Source: CAMLDH01 sp966250375 (GTDB lineage Bacteria; Pseudomonadota; Gammaproteobacteria; Burkholderiales; Burkholderiaceae_D). Taken from it: DNA of 22,116 nt. The position numbers and the translations under genes were made by a program. The stretch lies in assembly GCA_966250375.1 (NCBI GenBank), contig CBINHE010000066.1:1-22116 (forward strand), in the 5' to 3' direction. The notes below the pieces were generated by a model. That model was not told the DNA's origin, ran no database searches, and saw nothing but the letters and a program-made list of their open reading frames with translations. Each line of letters begins with the position of its first letter. Position 1 is the first letter of the stretch. Shown here piece by piece: positions 6,560 to 14,183 of the stretch.

Positions 6560-8946
6560 ATTCAAGACTGGTAACACGTATTTGCCGATGGAGCGCCATG
6601 ACCGCCGCAACGCTGAGCTTGGCCGCCTGCGCGGGAATGCACGCGTATAAGGACGGCAATGCCTTACTGGCGGAAGGCAAGTTCGAGTCTGGATTGGCAA
6701 AGTTGGAGGAGGCGACCAGGCTGGAGCCGAAAAATGCAGAATACCGCATCGCATTTGCAAATCGAAAATTAAGCATCATCAACGGACTCAATGCACGCGG
6801 TGAAGCTGCGCGACAGCAAGGAAACTTGACCGAGGCGGAAAAAGCCTACAGTCAAAATCTGGCCATCGACCCCAACAACGCGTTTGCCCAGCAAGGTTTG
6901 CAGGCACTGAATGCGGAGCGGCGGCACAAGAAAATGATTGAAGAGGCGGAGTCGCTCTACAAGAAAAGCGGTGGCAATAATTTGACCGACGCGTTAGAGA
7001 AGCTGCGCCCTGTATTGACGGAGAATCCCGGCCAGCGGGAGGCGCTGAATTTAAAGGCCAGGATCAACGAACAGCAGGCGAAACAAAAGCCTTCCGAAGC
7101 CCAGCTCGCTGCCGCATTTCGCAAGCCAATCACGCTCGAATTCAAGGAGGCGCCATTGCGTTCCGTGTTCGATGTCATTGCGAAAGTATCTGGGCTGAAT
7201 TTTTTCTTCGATAAGGATGTTCGCCCGGATCTGAAGGCGACCGTACTCACCAAACAAACGTCGATTGAAGATGCGATACGCCTCTTGCTGGTGACCAATC
7301 AACTTGAGCAAACCGTGCTCAATGCAAATTCAATCCTGATTTATCCCAATACGCCACAAAAGCTGAAAGAGTACCAGCCACTTTCAGTCCGCACATTTTT
7401 TCTGGCGAATGCCGATGTGAAGGCGGTATCCAACACCATCAAAACCATCCTGAAAACGAAAGACATGGTGATTGACGAGCGGCTGGGGCTGATCATCATG
7501 CGCGATACACCGGACGCGATTCGCATGGCAGAGCGCATCATTACGCTACAGGATTTGAATGATCCGGAAGTGATGCTCGAAGTCGAAATCATGGAGATCA
7601 AGCGCTCTCGCCTGACAGAACTGGGGATCCGCTGGCCCGAAACCGTGGGGCTGTCGCTGGCGCAAGCGACCACGACAACAAGCACCGGTATTGCCACCAC
7701 AACGAGCACAGTCCCTTTGACCTTGGGCAGTCTGAGCGGCATTAATAAAGACAGCATCAATGCCGCGATCGGGGGCGTGACCATCAACGCAAGGAAGGAA
7801 GATTCCGATAGCAATATCCTCGCGAATCCCCGCATTCGTGTTCGCAACAAAGAAAAAGCGAAAATTCTGATCGGTGATCGCGTCCCAGTGATCACCACGA
7901 CCTCTACGTCAACGGGTTTTGTTGCCGATAGCGTCAACTATGTCGATGTCGGCTTAAAGCTGGAGGTTGAGCCCAATATCTACCTGGACGAAGAAGTGGC
8001 GATCAAGATCAATCTCGAAGTCAGCAATCTGGTGCGGGAAGTGATCAGTAAATCGGGGACGTTGTCCTACCAGATAGGCACGCGCAATGCTTCAACGGTA
8101 TTGCGCTTGAAAGACGGCGAAACGCAGGTGCTCGCCGGACTGATCAGTGATGAAGATCGTAGCGCCGGCAACAAGGTGCCGATCGTCGGGGAGTTGCCGA
8201 TTTTGAGCCGGCTCTTCGGTAGCCAGAAGGACGATACGCAACGTAGCGAGATTGTGCTGTCCATTACGCCACGTGTGATTCGCAGTATCCGGCGGCCGGA
8301 TTTGATGGCAGCCGAATTTGACTCTGGCACGGAAGCCAATATTGGCGGACGCGGATTGCTTCTCGGCGCGGCTGAGGCAGAAAGCAAGCCTGCTGGCGCC
8401 GGCAGTGTAAACGCCACGTCAGCGGTTCCGGCGAATCCGGCACAGCCGTCGTCTTCGCAGTCACCCGCCAATCCACCAGCCCCGATCAACAATGGAAATA
8501 ACGAACCAAAGAATGCTGTCGGTGGGCCGATCAGTTTCAATTGGCAAGGGCCCAATCAAGTAAAGGTCGGTGACCAATTCAGTGCCGTCCTGCGCATAAA
8601 CAGCCAGGGCGCTGTACGTGGGTTGCCTCTTCTTGTTGGATTCGACCCTTCAGTGTTGCAAGTGATGAACGTGCAAGAAGGGGACTTTTTGAAGCAGGCA
8701 AATGGCCAAACCGCATTTAATAATCGCGTCGATCCGGCGCAAGGAAAGATTTTCGTCGCGGCAGTGCGCCAAAATACCACCGGGTTGGATGCAGGGGTCA
8801 ATGGCGCCGGCAATGTCATGATGGTGAATTTCAAGGCGATTAAAGCGGCACCCGCAGCCAAAGTGCAATTGCTATCTATTACACCGGAGCCGGCAGCATC
8901 GAGTCCGATTGCAGTGCCGGTGGATTTTACTTTCAAAGTGCAGTAA
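6556..8946 (+). CDS. gspD: TPR-secretin-cohesin fusion lipoprotein (GspD-like outer-membrane channel)
   Basis: The outer-membrane channel of the system, 796 residues. It has a lipoprotein signal peptide with lipobox LAAC (Cys25), TPR-like helices (about 33-120; GKFESGLAKLEEATRLEPKN, LTEAEKAYSQNLAIDPNN), an STN/N0-type domain (about 192-265), an N1/NolW-type domain (about 276-335) and the secretin core (about 337-575; motifs VPVITT, VGLKLEVEP, VPIVGELPILSRLFG). A Pro/Ala/Ser/Asn-rich linker (585-657) follows, then a beta domain (about 660-790) that looks like a cohesin (VKVGDQFSAVLRI, LPLLVGFDPSVLQV, GNVMMVNFKA). The TTG start has AGGGGA at 6544-6549 and overlaps the previous stop as TTGA. A Thr-rich patch (371-386) sits in the core. 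MshL/PilQ-like secretins are the alternative relatives, but the TPR and cohesin additions are not part of standard GspD. Confidence 0.93.
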   Translation: MNSRLVTRICRWSAMTAATLSLAACAGMHAYKDGNALLAEGKFESGLAKLEEATRLEPKNAEYRIAFANRKLSIINGLNARGEAARQQGNLTEAEKAYSQNLAIDPNNAFAQQGLQALNAERRHKKMIEEAESLYKKSGGNNLTDALEKLRPVLTENPGQREALNLKARINEQQAKQKPSEAQLAAAFRKPITLEFKEAPLRSVFDVIAKVSGLNFFFDKDVRPDLKATVLTKQTSIEDAIRLLLVTNQLEQTVLNANSILIYPNTPQKLKEYQPLSVRTFFLANADVKAVSNTIKTILKTKDMVIDERLGLIIMRDTPDAIRMAERIITLQDLNDPEVMLEVEIMEIKRSRLTELGIRWPETVGLSLAQATTTTSTGIATTTSTVPLTLGSLSGINKDSINAAIGGVTINARKEDSDSNILANPRIRVRNKEKAKILIGDRVPVITTTSTSTGFVADSVNYVDVGLKLEVEPNIYLDEEVAIKINLEVSNLVREVISKSGTLSYQIGTRNASTVLRLKDGETQVLAGLISDEDRSAGNKVPIVGELPILSRLFGSQKDDTQRSEIVLSITPRVIRSIRRPDLMAAEFDSGTEANIGGRGLLLGAAEAESKPAGAGSVNATSAVPANPAQPSSSQSPANPPAPINNGNNEPKNAVGGPISFNWQGPNQVKVGDQFSAVLRINSQGAVRGLPLLVGFDPSVLQVMNVQEGDFLKQANGQTAFNNRVDPAQGKIFVAAVRQNTTGLDAGVNGAGNVMMVNFKAIKAAPAAKVQLLSITPEPAASSPIAVPVDFTFKVQ

Positions 8947-9431
8947 TGATGAAGCTGTCGATGACACGCAATGGTTTTACATTCATTGAACTCATGATTA
9001 CATTGGCGATCATGGCAACGCTTGCGCTTGTCGCGACACCGATGATGCAAATCGCGTTGCAGCGGGAGAAAGAGCGTGCGCTACGCAGTGCGTTGATCGA
9101 AATCCGCGAAGGCATCGATGCTTACAAGCGGGCCGCCGATCAAGGGCGCATACAACGTAAAGTCGGTGAATCCGGGTATCCGAAAGAGTTGGAGGATTTG
9201 GTTGAGGGGACACCAGACCAACGTAGCGTAACGAAGCAAAGCCTTTATTTTTTACGGCGCTTGCCGCGCGATCCTTTCTATCCGGACGACACTGCGCAAG
9301 CAGCCGACACATGGGCCAAGCGTGCGTATGCGTCGCCACCGGACGATCCAAGCGAAGGCGACGATGTATTTGATGTTACATCCAGATCTGACAAAGTGGG
9401 TTTGAATGGCGTGCCGTTCAAGCAATGGTGA
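8946..9431 (+). CDS. PulG-like pseudopilin 2
   Basis: A type II-like pseudopilin of 161 residues. A very short leader, MMKLSMTRN, ends in G|FTFIE with Glu at +5 and a helix IMATLALVATPM. An amphipathic stretch (QREKERALRSALIEIREGIDAYKRA) continues the N-terminal helix. The C-terminal half has YPKELEDLVEG, a RDPF motif, TWAKRAY and a SRSDKVG segment. It lacks the calcium loop of GspG, so it is probably a minor or specialised subunit. The ATG at 8946 shares one base with the secretin stop; ATG 8949 is an equal alternative. Two further pseudopilin-type genes follow in overlap. Confidence 0.88.
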   Translation: MMKLSMTRNGFTFIELMITLAIMATLALVATPMMQIALQREKERALRSALIEIREGIDAYKRAADQGRIQRKVGESGYPKELEDLVEGTPDQRSVTKQSLYFLRRLPRDPFYPDDTAQAADTWAKRAYASPPDDPSEGDDVFDVTSRSDKVGLNGVPFKQW

Positions 9432-9901
9432 GCATGATGCCTCTACTGCCAAGGACAACAACTGAGGTCTCCCAAGGCCGCGACGTCGGCGCATCCGGGA
9501 TCGAAAGGCGAAAGACGAAGAAGCCGCCTGTATTTCAATCCGGCTTCACCTTGATCGAATTGCTGGTGGTGATGGCAATCATTGCATTGCTTCTGACAAT
9601 CGCTTTGCCGCGGTATTTCGGTTCGCTGGAAAAAGCCAAAGAGGTGGCCCTCAAGGAAAACCTGCAAGTCCTCCGTACCGGCATCGATAAATATTACGCG
9701 GACAGAGGGCGCTATCCGGAAGCACTGGAGGATCTCGTCGAGCAGAAGTACTTCCGAACAGTGCCTGTCGATCCGGTTACCGAATCGGCTGCCACCTGGA
9801 TTTTGATGCCATCGCTCGATACGGACAAATCTGGTATCGAGAATGTTAAAAGTGGCGCGCAAGGCAAGACGCGTGACAGCGTGCCGTATGAAGAACTCTA
9901 A
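9425..9901 (+). CDS. PulG-like pseudopilin 3 with long leader
   Basis: A 158-residue pseudopilin. The prepilin cleavage site FQSG|FTLIELLVV, Glu at +5, is preceded by an unusually long basic leader of about 40 residues if translation starts at 9425. ATGs at 9434 and 9437 are alternatives; the GGTGA at 9427-9431 suits 9437 best. The mature part has EKAKEVALKENLQVLRTGIDKYYADRG, YPEALEDLVE, VDPVTESAATW and a C-terminal GIENVKSGAQGK. This order matches the neighbouring pseudopilins and suggests that the group arose by tandem duplication. It overlaps the preceding gene by 7 nt (with start 9425) and the next by 14 nt. Confidence 0.86.
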   Translation: MVSMMPLLPRTTTEVSQGRDVGASGIERRKTKKPPVFQSGFTLIELLVVMAIIALLLTIALPRYFGSLEKAKEVALKENLQVLRTGIDKYYADRGRYPEALEDLVEQKYFRTVPVDPVTESAATWILMPSLDTDKSGIENVKSGAQGKTRDSVPYEEL

Positions 9902-10478
9902 TTCTTTGGCGATGACGAGGGAGCATTTCATCAAGAGCAGGCTCTATGCGATAGCGCGTGTGCAGGGGTTCGCTTATCTGTGGACGCTGATGCTGGTTGC
10001 GTTCATGGGCGTGGCGCTGGTAATCGCGAGCGAGATATATTCCACGACGCTCCAACGTGAAAAGGAGCGGGAACTCATTTTTATCGGACATCAATTTCGC
10101 GAGGCAATTGGTCGTTACTACGAATCGAATATCGCAGGCGGGCAGCATCAATATCCCATGACACTGGACGATTTGCTTAAAGATCCTCGATCCCCCAATG
10201 CGCAGCGCCATCTGCGTCGCATCTATACAGATCCCATGATGGACAAGGCGACATGGGGTACGATTTTAGTCAATGGGCGCATTGCCGGCATCTATTCCTT
10301 ATCCGACAAAGTGCCGATCAAGCAGGATAACTTCGACGTTACCGAAGCCGGCTTCAGAGGGAAGAACAAGTATTCGGAATGGACGTTCACTTATCCGCCC
10401 GAGTTGCTGCTGCCAACGATGAAAAATGGAACCGGTGTCAATGATGCGGTTGATAACATGTCACAGAAGAGCAAATAA
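9888..10478 (+). CDS. Non-canonical pseudopilin-like protein (no Glu at +5)
   Basis: A protein of about 196 residues with a leader of roughly 26 residues before VQG|FAYLWTLMLVAFMG, a hydrophobic helix, and the conserved continuation TTLQREKERELIFIGHQFRE. The prepilin-like Gly-Phe junction is kept, but the +5 position is Trp instead of Glu. Such substitution is known for tip or minor pseudopilins like GspK that cap the fibre. The C-terminal region shares DP....ATW and GIYSLSDKVP with the two genes upstream. The start at 9888 overlaps the previous stop; an upstream ATG at 9843 is possible but would extend through the preceding gene, and ATG 9912 would give a shorter leader. Neither has a strong ribosome-binding site. 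Confidence 0.83.
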   Translation: MKNSNSLAMTREHFIKSRLYAIARVQGFAYLWTLMLVAFMGVALVIASEIYSTTLQREKERELIFIGHQFREAIGRYYESNIAGGQHQYPMTLDDLLKDPRSPNAQRHLRRIYTDPMMDKATWGTILVNGRIAGIYSLSDKVPIKQDNFDVTEAGFRGKNKYSEWTFTYPPELLLPTMKNGTGVNDAVDNMSQKSK

Positions 10479-11422
10479 TGGGTCCGCGCATGCGTAAATA
10501 CTACTTGTCGATAGCGCTATGCAGTACGGTGGCATTCGTTGCCGCAGACGTAATTGCGCAGGTTCCGATGACGGCAGATTCTTCGCAAACGCAAAATTTT
10601 CCTCCACCGCTACGGGACGCATTGAAGAATATTCCCGCTGCAAACGTCTCGTGCCGAAAAGACGATTATGTAGTCAAGCCGGGTGAAAGTGCGCAGCATG
10701 CTGATAGAGCGGCGGATCCGAGCTGCGCTATGACATTGGACCAATTATTCCCATCGTTAGGCAAGCCGGATACCGTATTGGTCGATACGCGATCAAAGGC
10801 GGCCTTTGATCGCTTTCATATCGATGGTGCGGTTAACTTCAGTGGTGCCGAGATTCGCACCAAAGCTTATCTGGCCGATAAATTGATCGTTCTATTAGGC
10901 GACGGCAAAGGCGACCAAGCGTTATACGCGCTTTGCGCCGAATTAAAAAACGCAGGGTTCAGGAAAACACGCGTATTGAGAGGTGGATTGCAAGCATGGG
11001 TGCTGGATAACAAACCGGCTATTGGCATCGCGCCGAATTATTCCGATTTTGCGAGCCTGAGCCCTGCGGAGTTGTTTCAGGAAAGTAAAATATCTGACAA
11101 TGCCGTGATTGGTTTACCAGACACGCACAAGTTAGCCGATGTCTTGCCGATGATGGTCAAGGCAACCGGGAATGGCTCGGAGGCGATCAAAGCGTTTATT
11201 AAAAAACGCAAGAAGCCGAATAGTCTGCGTAACATTATCCTGGTGACGAATGAACGATTCGAGAATGGCCAATTGGCAGATCTTGCGAAGCTCGCCAAGC
11301 CTGACCCGTTGTTAGTTTATACCGGTTCAGAAGCCGCTTACCGCCAGTTTCTTCGTGTCCAAAATGCGATGTGGGCAAAGCAGGCAAAGGGGCCTACCAA
11401 ACCGAGTTGCGGTGGAATGTAA
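10478..11422 (+). CDS. Exported rhodanese-like protein lacking the catalytic cysteine
   Basis: A 314-residue protein with a hydrophobic N-terminus (about 8-27) likely to be a signal peptide or anchor. Residues 84-178 look like a rhodanese domain: TLDQLF, VLVDTRSKAAFDRFHIDGAV, and RVLRGGLQAW at its end. In active rhodaneses a Cys opens the loop after the central strand; here that loop reads IVLLGDGKGDQAL, with no Cys, so sulfurtransferase activity is unlikely. The C-terminal half (about 190-300, NIILVTNERF, PLLVYTGSEAAYRQF) may be a second, more degenerate rhodanese-like fold. Other cysteines (59, 83, 153, 311) could form disulfides. The start shares one base with the preceding pseudopilin stop, so it belongs to the same operon and probably acts in the periplasm. 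Confidence 0.8.
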   Translation: MGPRMRKYYLSIALCSTVAFVAADVIAQVPMTADSSQTQNFPPPLRDALKNIPAANVSCRKDDYVVKPGESAQHADRAADPSCAMTLDQLFPSLGKPDTVLVDTRSKAAFDRFHIDGAVNFSGAEIRTKAYLADKLIVLLGDGKGDQALYALCAELKNAGFRKTRVLRGGLQAWVLDNKPAIGIAPNYSDFASLSPAELFQESKISDNAVIGLPDTHKLADVLPMMVKATGNGSEAIKAFIKKRKKPNSLRNIILVTNERFENGQLADLAKLAKPDPLLVYTGSEAAYRQFLRVQNAMWAKQAKGPTKPSCGGM

Positions 11423-11461
11423 CTGATCGAAATAAACGAGCTTACGCAGCGGAGCGCATCA

Positions 11462-12376
11462 ATGATGAAATCATGTTTTCTATCGCGCTGCTCTTTGCGC
11501 ATTTGGTTCTGCATTTGCTGGATGGGGCTGATGTGCATGGTTGGTGCTGCGTGTCATGCAGCCGACGAAATTGAGGTATATGCGCAACCGCTGATCAATC
11601 CGATTCCGCGTCAAATTCGCATGAATTTGATCATTGAAAATCCCACCAATAGAACATTGACCAATCAAATAGTGTGGCTCTATGCGCCGGTCAAGCGCAC
11701 TGCGACGCAACAACTGGAAAAACTGGACATCAACCTGCCTTATCAGCTAACGGAAGATGCGCTTGGAAACCAAATCATCAAGCTTCAGTTTGACCAGTTC
11801 CCGCCTTACGGCACGAAGCTCGTCAGCATTCGAGCCGATTTGCTCATGTCGGCCAGTCCGAATCCGAGTCAATTGAAGCGTAACGATCTTTTCCTGGATG
11901 AAGAGCGATACGTTGAATCAAATGATCCCGTTATCCAGAGTACTGCCGCACTTGTTCGGACTCCGCAAGCAGCCGACACGGTCGGTAGCATTTATCAATG
12001 GGTCAAATCGAATATGCATTATGCAGGCTATATAGCCGATGATCTTGGCGCGCGTTATGCGGTTCTTAACAAGCGCGGAGATTGCACCGAATATGCCTAC
12101 TTGGTGACAGCATTGGCACGCGCGAACCGAATCGCTGCACGTACATTAGGCGGCTATGTGATGGATCGCAATGGTGCGCCACGAGCCGATGAATATCACA
12201 ATTGGGCGGAAGCATATGTGGACGGCACTTGGCAGTTGCTTGACGCACAAAAGGAAAATTTTCAAATAAAAGCTGAGCAATATGTAGCAATGCGCATTAT
12301 TTCCTCAACGGTAACGAATGTATTGGAGGCGTCGCATCGGTTCCGTGTGCAAGGGGCGGTTACCGTAAGGATGTAG
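11462..12376 (+). CDS. Exported transglutaminase-like cysteine peptidase
   Basis: A 304-residue protein with a Cys-rich signal sequence (1-33, ending ACHAA). Residues about 165-265 form a transglutaminase-like core with a complete Cys-His-Asp triad: Cys208 in KRGDCTEYAYL, His246 in EYHNWAEAYV and Asp261 in WQLLDAQ. Bacterial relatives act as proteases or amide-cleaving enzymes on cell-envelope proteins. The N-terminal half (35-150) looks like a beta-rich region for partner binding. GGAG at 11451-11454 lies 7 nt before the ATG. It lies 39 nt after the rhodanese gene and ends the operon; the next gene is convergent. A role in processing or cross-linking products of the secretion system is inference from context. 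Confidence 0.85.
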   Translation: MMKSCFLSRCSLRIWFCICWMGLMCMVGAACHAADEIEVYAQPLINPIPRQIRMNLIIENPTNRTLTNQIVWLYAPVKRTATQQLEKLDINLPYQLTEDALGNQIIKLQFDQFPPYGTKLVSIRADLLMSASPNPSQLKRNDLFLDEERYVESNDPVIQSTAALVRTPQAADTVGSIYQWVKSNMHYAGYIADDLGARYAVLNKRGDCTEYAYLVTALARANRIAARTLGGYVMDRNGAPRADEYHNWAEAYVDGTWQLLDAQKENFQIKAEQYVAMRIISSTVTNVLEASHRFRVQGAVTVRM

Positions 12377-12403
12377 CAATTGCTGCAGACAGTATAGGAG
12401 AGC

Positions 12404-13567
12404 TCAGAGCGGCATCAATTTGTCCAATGCCGCGCGCAGAGTTTCATCTTTTTTCGCGAAACAGAAACGCACAACACCGGACTCCTTGGGGTGATTGTAA
12501 AAAGCGGATACAGGTATCGCAGCCACGCCGATTTCTGCCGTGAGCCATTTTGCAAAATCCGCTTCTGGCAGTGCTGAAATTTCGGAATAATCCACGCACT
12601 GAAAATAGGTGCCATCCGATGGCAAGAGCTTGAAACGCGACGTTTTCAGCCCGTCACGGAACAAGTCGCGCTTGTGTTGATAGAATTTTGGCAAATCGAG
12701 GTAAGGTGCCGGATTGGCCATATAGGCAGTCAGACCATGCTGCACCGGTGTATTAACAGTAAAGACATTGAATTGGTGAACTTTGCGGAATTCGGCGGTG
12801 AGCGCAGCGGGCGCCGCGACATAGCCGACCTTCCATCCAGTCACATGATAGGTTTTGCCGAAGCTCGATATCACAAAAGAGCGCGCCGCCAACTCGGGAT
12901 GGCGGCATATCGATTCATGCTGGTGACCGTCATAGACCATGTGCTCGTAGACTTCGTCCGACAGGAGCAGGATGTTGGTGTTGCGTACAATCTCGTCCAG
13001 CCTGCGCATATCGGCTTCGCGTAAAACGGAGCCGGTCGGATTGTGCGGAGAATTGATCATGATCAGGCGCGTCTTGCCCGTCACTGCCGCCGCGACCTTG
13101 CTCCATGGGATGGCATAGCCGTTCGGACCGATTTCCATTTGTACAAACACGGGTGTGCCGCCAGCCAGTTCAATCGACGGGATGTAGCTGTCGTACGCAG
13201 GTTCGATCACGATGACTTCGTCGCCGGCGTGGACGCTGCACAAAATCGCAGTCATAAGTGCCTGGGTTGCGCCTGCCGTCACCGTGATTTCGGTGGCGGC
13301 ATCGTATCGGTAACCGTAGAGCGCCTCGATTTTTCTGGCGATTGCGTCACGTAGCGCGGGAATACCGGTCATCGGCGGATACTGGTTCATGCCATTCTTC
13401 ATCGCTGCGGTGACAAAATCGATCAGCGCTTCGTTGCAGTCGAAATCCGGAAAACCCTGTCCGAGGTTAACCGCGTTTTTTTCTGCCGCCAGTGCCGACA
13501 AGACAGTGAAAATCGTGGTGCCGACTTTCGGCAGTTTCGATTCGAGATTGATGGTGGGCGTGGTCAT
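12404..13567 (-). CDS. ybdL: PLP-dependent methionine aminotransferase, YbdL type
   Basis: A class I/II aminotransferase of 387 residues, near the usual length. It resembles E. coli YbdL throughout (SKLPKVGTTIFTVLSALA, NLGQGFPDFD, TVTAGATQAL, PAYDSYIPSIELAGG). The PLP-binding set is complete: NSPHNPTG (Asn176), SDEVYEH (Asp204, Tyr207), SSFGKTYHVTGWKVGY with the Schiff-base Lys238, and the C-terminal VVRFCFAKK supplying the carboxylate-binding Arg. YbdL prefers methionine, histidine and phenylalanine and can use keto-methylthiobutyrate, so a methionine salvage role is likely. It is convergent with the secretion operon, with a 27 bp gap holding only a 10 bp palindrome (12375-12384). The ribosome-binding site is weak. 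Confidence 0.92.
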   Translation of the reverse strand: MTTPTINLESKLPKVGTTIFTVLSALAAEKNAVNLGQGFPDFDCNEALIDFVTAAMKNGMNQYPPMTGIPALRDAIARKIEALYGYRYDAATEITVTAGATQALMTAILCSVHAGDEVIVIEPAYDSYIPSIELAGGTPVFVQMEIGPNGYAIPWSKVAAAVTGKTRLIMINSPHNPTGSVLREADMRRLDEIVRNTNILLLSDEVYEHMVYDGHQHESICRHPELAARSFVISSFGKTYHVTGWKVGYVAAPAALTAEFRKVHQFNVFTVNTPVQHGLTAYMANPAPYLDLPKFYQHKRDLFRDGLKTSRFKLLPSDGTYFQCVDYSEISALPEADFAKWLTAEIGVAAIPVSAFYNHPKESGVVRFCFAKKDETLRAALDKLMPL

Positions 13568-13646
13568 ATTCTTGCGAAATTAATGGAGAAATCCGAGACG
13601 CATTTTAGCGTTTTGCGGAATCGGCCGGAGATGTTGGTAGCGGCAT

Positions 13647-14138
13647 TCATGTCGTCGCAGGCGGCCACTGCACGCAATCATTTCCAGCCGCGGTATCCTG
13701 TACCCACGCGTCTGGACGCATGATCAGGAACAGGCCCGCTCGGGCGGTTCTTTTCGCCAGTTTCAACAATGCCTTGTCTTTGGTGATCAGTACATCGGCG
13801 TGCGCATCGCGCGCCAGTTCCAGGAATTTCTGGTCATCTCGATCTTTGCAAACCGGCAGACGAGGCTCCGTGATGGAGATCGTTTCCGTGGGGAGGCACG
13901 TGATAAGCGCATCGAATTCCAAGGTGCTTTGCGACTTCGATGTGGCGTCCAGCGGCAGATGCGGATAATTCAAAACAATAAGCCATTCCATTCGGCAGTC
14001 GGCACGTGTTACTGCTTCGACATCGCCGTTCTTGAGCGCAGCAAGCAGCACATGCCAGCGTGGGTCACGGAAAACGAATAAATCCAGGCATACGTTGGTG
14101 TCCAGAACGATTCTCTTTGCTCTCAAGCCAGTATTCAT
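13647..14138 (-). CDS. PIN-domain toxin-like ribonuclease, no antitoxin visible
   Basis: A 163-residue PIN-family protein of the 'putative toxin-antitoxin toxin component' type. Acidic residues expected to bind magnesium are visible: Asp13 in VLDTNVCLD, Glu51 in RMEWLIV, Asp99-Asp102 in CKDRDDQKFLELA, and Asp121 in LITKDKALL. Such proteins cleave RNA. A partner antitoxin would normally lie immediately upstream, but that position is taken by the prophage integrase, only 45 bp away. I see no good Shine-Dalgarno before the ATG, so the original upstream sequence may have been displaced. It lies 79 bp upstream of the aminotransferase on the same strand. It could also be a phage-borne gene. Confidence 0.85.
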   Translation of the reverse strand: MNTGLRAKRIVLDTNVCLDLFVFRDPRWHVLLAALKNGDVEAVTRADCRMEWLIVLNYPHLPLDATSKSQSTLEFDALITCLPTETISITEPRLPVCKDRDDQKFLELARDAHADVLITKDKALLKLAKRTARAGLFLIMRPDAWVQDTAAGNDCVQWPPATT

Positions 14139-14183
14139 GCGGTTCTATATCAGTTTTCCAAAATCTGTACAAAATTCGTACAA
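14139..14183. other. Candidate prophage attachment region (attL-like)
   Basis: This AT-rich 45 bp stretch separates the PIN gene start from the integrase stop, where a lambda-type prophage end is expected. It contains GTACAA at 14167-14172 repeated at 14178-14183 (5 nt apart). It also has a dyad, TGTAC and GTACA, at 14166-14170 and 14178-14182, the sort of paired sequence that tyrosine recombinases bind. The matching attR would lie beyond the right edge, so the core cannot be verified. Confidence 0.35.

Noticed and set aside
12375..12403. Terminator between the convergent operon ends
   Set aside because: Only a 10 bp AGCAATTGCT palindrome is present, without a GC-rich stem and T-run, so I do not call a terminator.
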